Shown here: in pieces, positions 62,812 through 64,000 of the stretch
Numbering within the stretch: position 1 is the stretch's first letter
Layout of the letters: every line of letters begins with the position of its first letter
Assembly: GCF_002741015.1 (NCBI RefSeq)
Contig: NZ_CP016621.1
Location: 62,001 to 126,000, forward strand
Source: Microvirga ossetica
Lineage (GTDB): Bacteria; Pseudomonadota; Alphaproteobacteria; Rhizobiales; Beijerinckiaceae
Direction: 5' to 3'
Length of the DNA: 64,000 bases
Notes under the pieces: model-generated
Database searches by the model: none
Seen by the model: the letters and a program-made list of their open reading frames with translations, nothing else
Told to the model about the DNA's origin: nothing
Translations under genes and position numbers: made by a program

Positions 62812-63342
62812 ATGAGCGCAGTATCCAACAGCACGACCAAGAAGGTTGTATCCGTGACCGAGCAGGACGGCGTGACCGTGCAGAGCGGTGTCGCCACCGA
62901 GGCCGGATCGGACGGTATCGAGCCGAATGTCCTCGTCGTCACGAAGGTTTCGGTTACGCCTCCGTCTGGCACGGACGCTACGGGCCTCATCCGCACCGCG
63001 TGGCCGCTGGTAGCGGTTGCCGGCGCTCTCTACATGCTCGGTCACATCAGCCCGGAATGGCTCTTCGGATACTGGACTGGCAGTGACCAGACCGGACTCC
63101 GGCTGTTCGCCAACGTCGGCATGATGCTGGGCTTCGCCGTCCTTCTTGGTGCCGCAGTCATTGAGACGGTGAAGCGCGGTGGCCTCGTCTACGCAACCCG
63201 CAACGTCACCGGACCCGCTTCGGTTCACGCTCTCTCCGCTCCTTCCCGCAACCCGGCACTCGCTGGCCCCAAGCGGACCCTGCGTCATACTCCGGTGCAG
63301 CAGCTCTCGGCCGGCTCCCGGGAGATGGCGAAGGTCGCCTGA
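62812..63342 (+). CDS. bitopic membrane protein
   Basis: A 176-aa protein (MSAVSNSTTKKVVSVTEQDG). A polar ~60-residue N-terminus precedes two spans at about 63-80 (AWPLVAVAGALYMLGHISP) and 98-118 (ANVGMMLGFAVLLGAAVIET), then a basic, Ser/Pro-rich tail. ATG follows AAAGGGAGGCCACGAACC. The design resembles 13249 and 17223. It marks the return of backbone-type genes after the island. Confidence 0.77.
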   Translation: MSAVSNSTTKKVVSVTEQDGVTVQSGVATEAGSDGIEPNVLVVTKVSVTPPSGTDATGLIRTAWPLVAVAGALYMLGHISPEWLFGYWTGSDQTGLRLFANVGMMLGFAVLLGAAVIETVKRGGLVYATRNVTGPASVHALSAPSRNPALAGPKRTLRHTPVQQLSAGSREMAKVA

Positions 63343-63371
63343 TAGAACCGGACGACACCGCCACTGATGGC

Positions 63372-63404
63372 AAGGACTCGACCCTATGGTTCGGGTCCTT
63401 TTCC
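63372..63404 (+). terminator. intrinsic terminator
   Basis: GGACTCGA...TCGGGTCC, with one G-U, is followed by TTTTCC. Confidence 0.7.
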
Positions 63405-63427
63405 ATAAGGTAAGGGAGGACAACACC

Positions 63428-63730
63428 ATGACCGACACCGCAAACACCGACCTCGAGGTCCTGAACGCCGAGTGGGGCGACGTGGACGGCACCCGGAAGG
63501 ACGACGGGCCGACCGGGGACGATTACGTGAAGCAGTTCGTCCCGGCCAAGGAAGAGAGGAAGCCCTACACCGAGGACGACTACCACGCGTTCGCGGAGGC
63601 GATCACTGGCGCGGAACGCGGTGCCTTCAAGATCCGCAGCCGCAACCGCATTATCCGGATCCTGTCCGTCCTCCTAACGGTGTCCATCCTCGGAAACGTC
63701 GCGGCCGTCGTGGCCTACGCCCTCGGCTGA
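63428..63730 (+). CDS. C-tail-anchored small membrane protein
   Basis: A 100-aa protein (MTDTANTDLEVLNAEWGDVD). The N-terminal ~70 residues are acidic and soluble, followed by one C-terminal membrane span (IIRILSVLLTVSILGNVAAV). ATG follows AAGGGAGGACAACACC. It has a tail-anchored topology. Function unknown. Confidence 0.76.
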   Translation: MTDTANTDLEVLNAEWGDVDGTRKDDGPTGDDYVKQFVPAKEERKPYTEDDYHAFAEAITGAERGAFKIRSRNRIIRILSVLLTVSILGNVAAVVAYALG

Positions 63731-63854
63731 ATGGAAGTCTCGCGGGGGTAGGGGATCATACCACCCGACCCGAAATCTCCGCTGTAGACCCATGAATCCG
63801 TAGGCGCATGTTCGTATTCAGGACCGGAAAGCCGTGAAACGGCCACTCAAGTGG

Positions 63855-64000
63855 CTACACCAGCTTCCGGCCTCCAAGTCCGAGTGCCTTGCGGTAAAGG
63901 TCCACGACGATCTCCAGTTCCTCGCGCTTGCGCCGCTGGGCCTCGGTTTCTATCGACTCCCGGGCGACGATCTCGATCGCTTTCACTGCGAAGCCCTGTT
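63855..64000 (-). CDS. hypothetical helical protein, 5' end outside window
   Basis: The last 47 codons of a minus-strand gene: AVKAIEIVARESIETEAQRR then KREELEIVVDLYRKALGLGG and a stop at 63855. Charged and helical. A small dyad GCCACT-CA-AGTGGC lies at its end. Too little is visible to name it. Confidence 0.6.
   Translation of the reverse strand, partial: QGFAVKAIEIVARESIETEAQRRKREELEIVVDLYRKALGLGGRKLV

Noticed and set aside
63775..63810. GACCCATGAATCC, similar to the dyad-element core
   Set aside because: The match is short and no arms or polypurine tail are present.

Overview
The window is GC-rich, densely packed DNA that looks like part of a large conjugative plasmid (or plasmid-like integrative element) of an alphaproteobacterium, possibly of the Rhodospirillales/Azospirillum kind. 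The evidence is strong GC-biased codon use, a DotA/TraY-type membrane protein (I-type, type IVB conjugation), a PilV-type prepilin, and a long run of small hypothetical genes carrying repeated regulatory modules. No rRNA, tRNA, CRISPR array, replication gene, partition gene or recognisable oriT was seen.

Region 1 (1-14.7 kb) is an array of about 30 small plus-strand genes of mostly 50-230 codons. It is built from repeating modules. Each operon starts with a TTGAC-type promoter whose spacer carries a TGGGTG-N7-CACCCA dyad. At or near the predicted transcript 5' end there is a small hairpin whose sequence varies while pairing is kept. Then come an AAAGGAG-TTACC-ATG(ACCGAC) start region and genes separated by GC-rich hairpins immediately after the stop codons. 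Many proteins end in Ala-Ala. At least two paralogous protein families are visible, called here the 'GDYE' and 'WAD' families.

Region 2 (14.8-19.6 kb) holds single accessory genes: a possible pPIWI-associating-nuclease-like protein, a calcineurin-like phosphoesterase, an HNH-like protein and small membrane proteins. Region 3 (19.1-36.5 kb) is conjugation and pilus related: a DotA/TraY operon on the minus strand, pilin-like paralogues, zinc-ribbon membrane proteins, small exported coiled-coil proteins and PilV. Two further promoter-element families serve regions 1-3: TACGCT-CAC-AGCGTA upstream of six or seven genes, and tandem TT(A/T)CGCACA repeats upstream of four.

Region 4 (about 37.5-62.7 kb) looks like an accessory island inserted into the backbone. 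From 37.5 to 44.9 kb it has lower GC and different codon use: four exported SH3b/coiled-coil proteins, a zinc ribbon, a frameshifted SRAP gene and a SPOR-like exported protein. It continues with a serine recombinase plus a partner gene, then a five-gene membrane operon with MotA/ExbB-like and MotB/OmpA-like subunits and an exported staphylococcal-type nuclease. This operon is the best candidate for an undescribed system and is Zorya-like in its stator pair. An RTX class-3 lipase, a trypsin-like protease and a Tn554-type tnpA-tnpB-tnpC set close the island. Backbone-style genes and elements resume at 62.7 kb.

Functional names rest on motifs read by eye. Most small genes are described by structure and context only.
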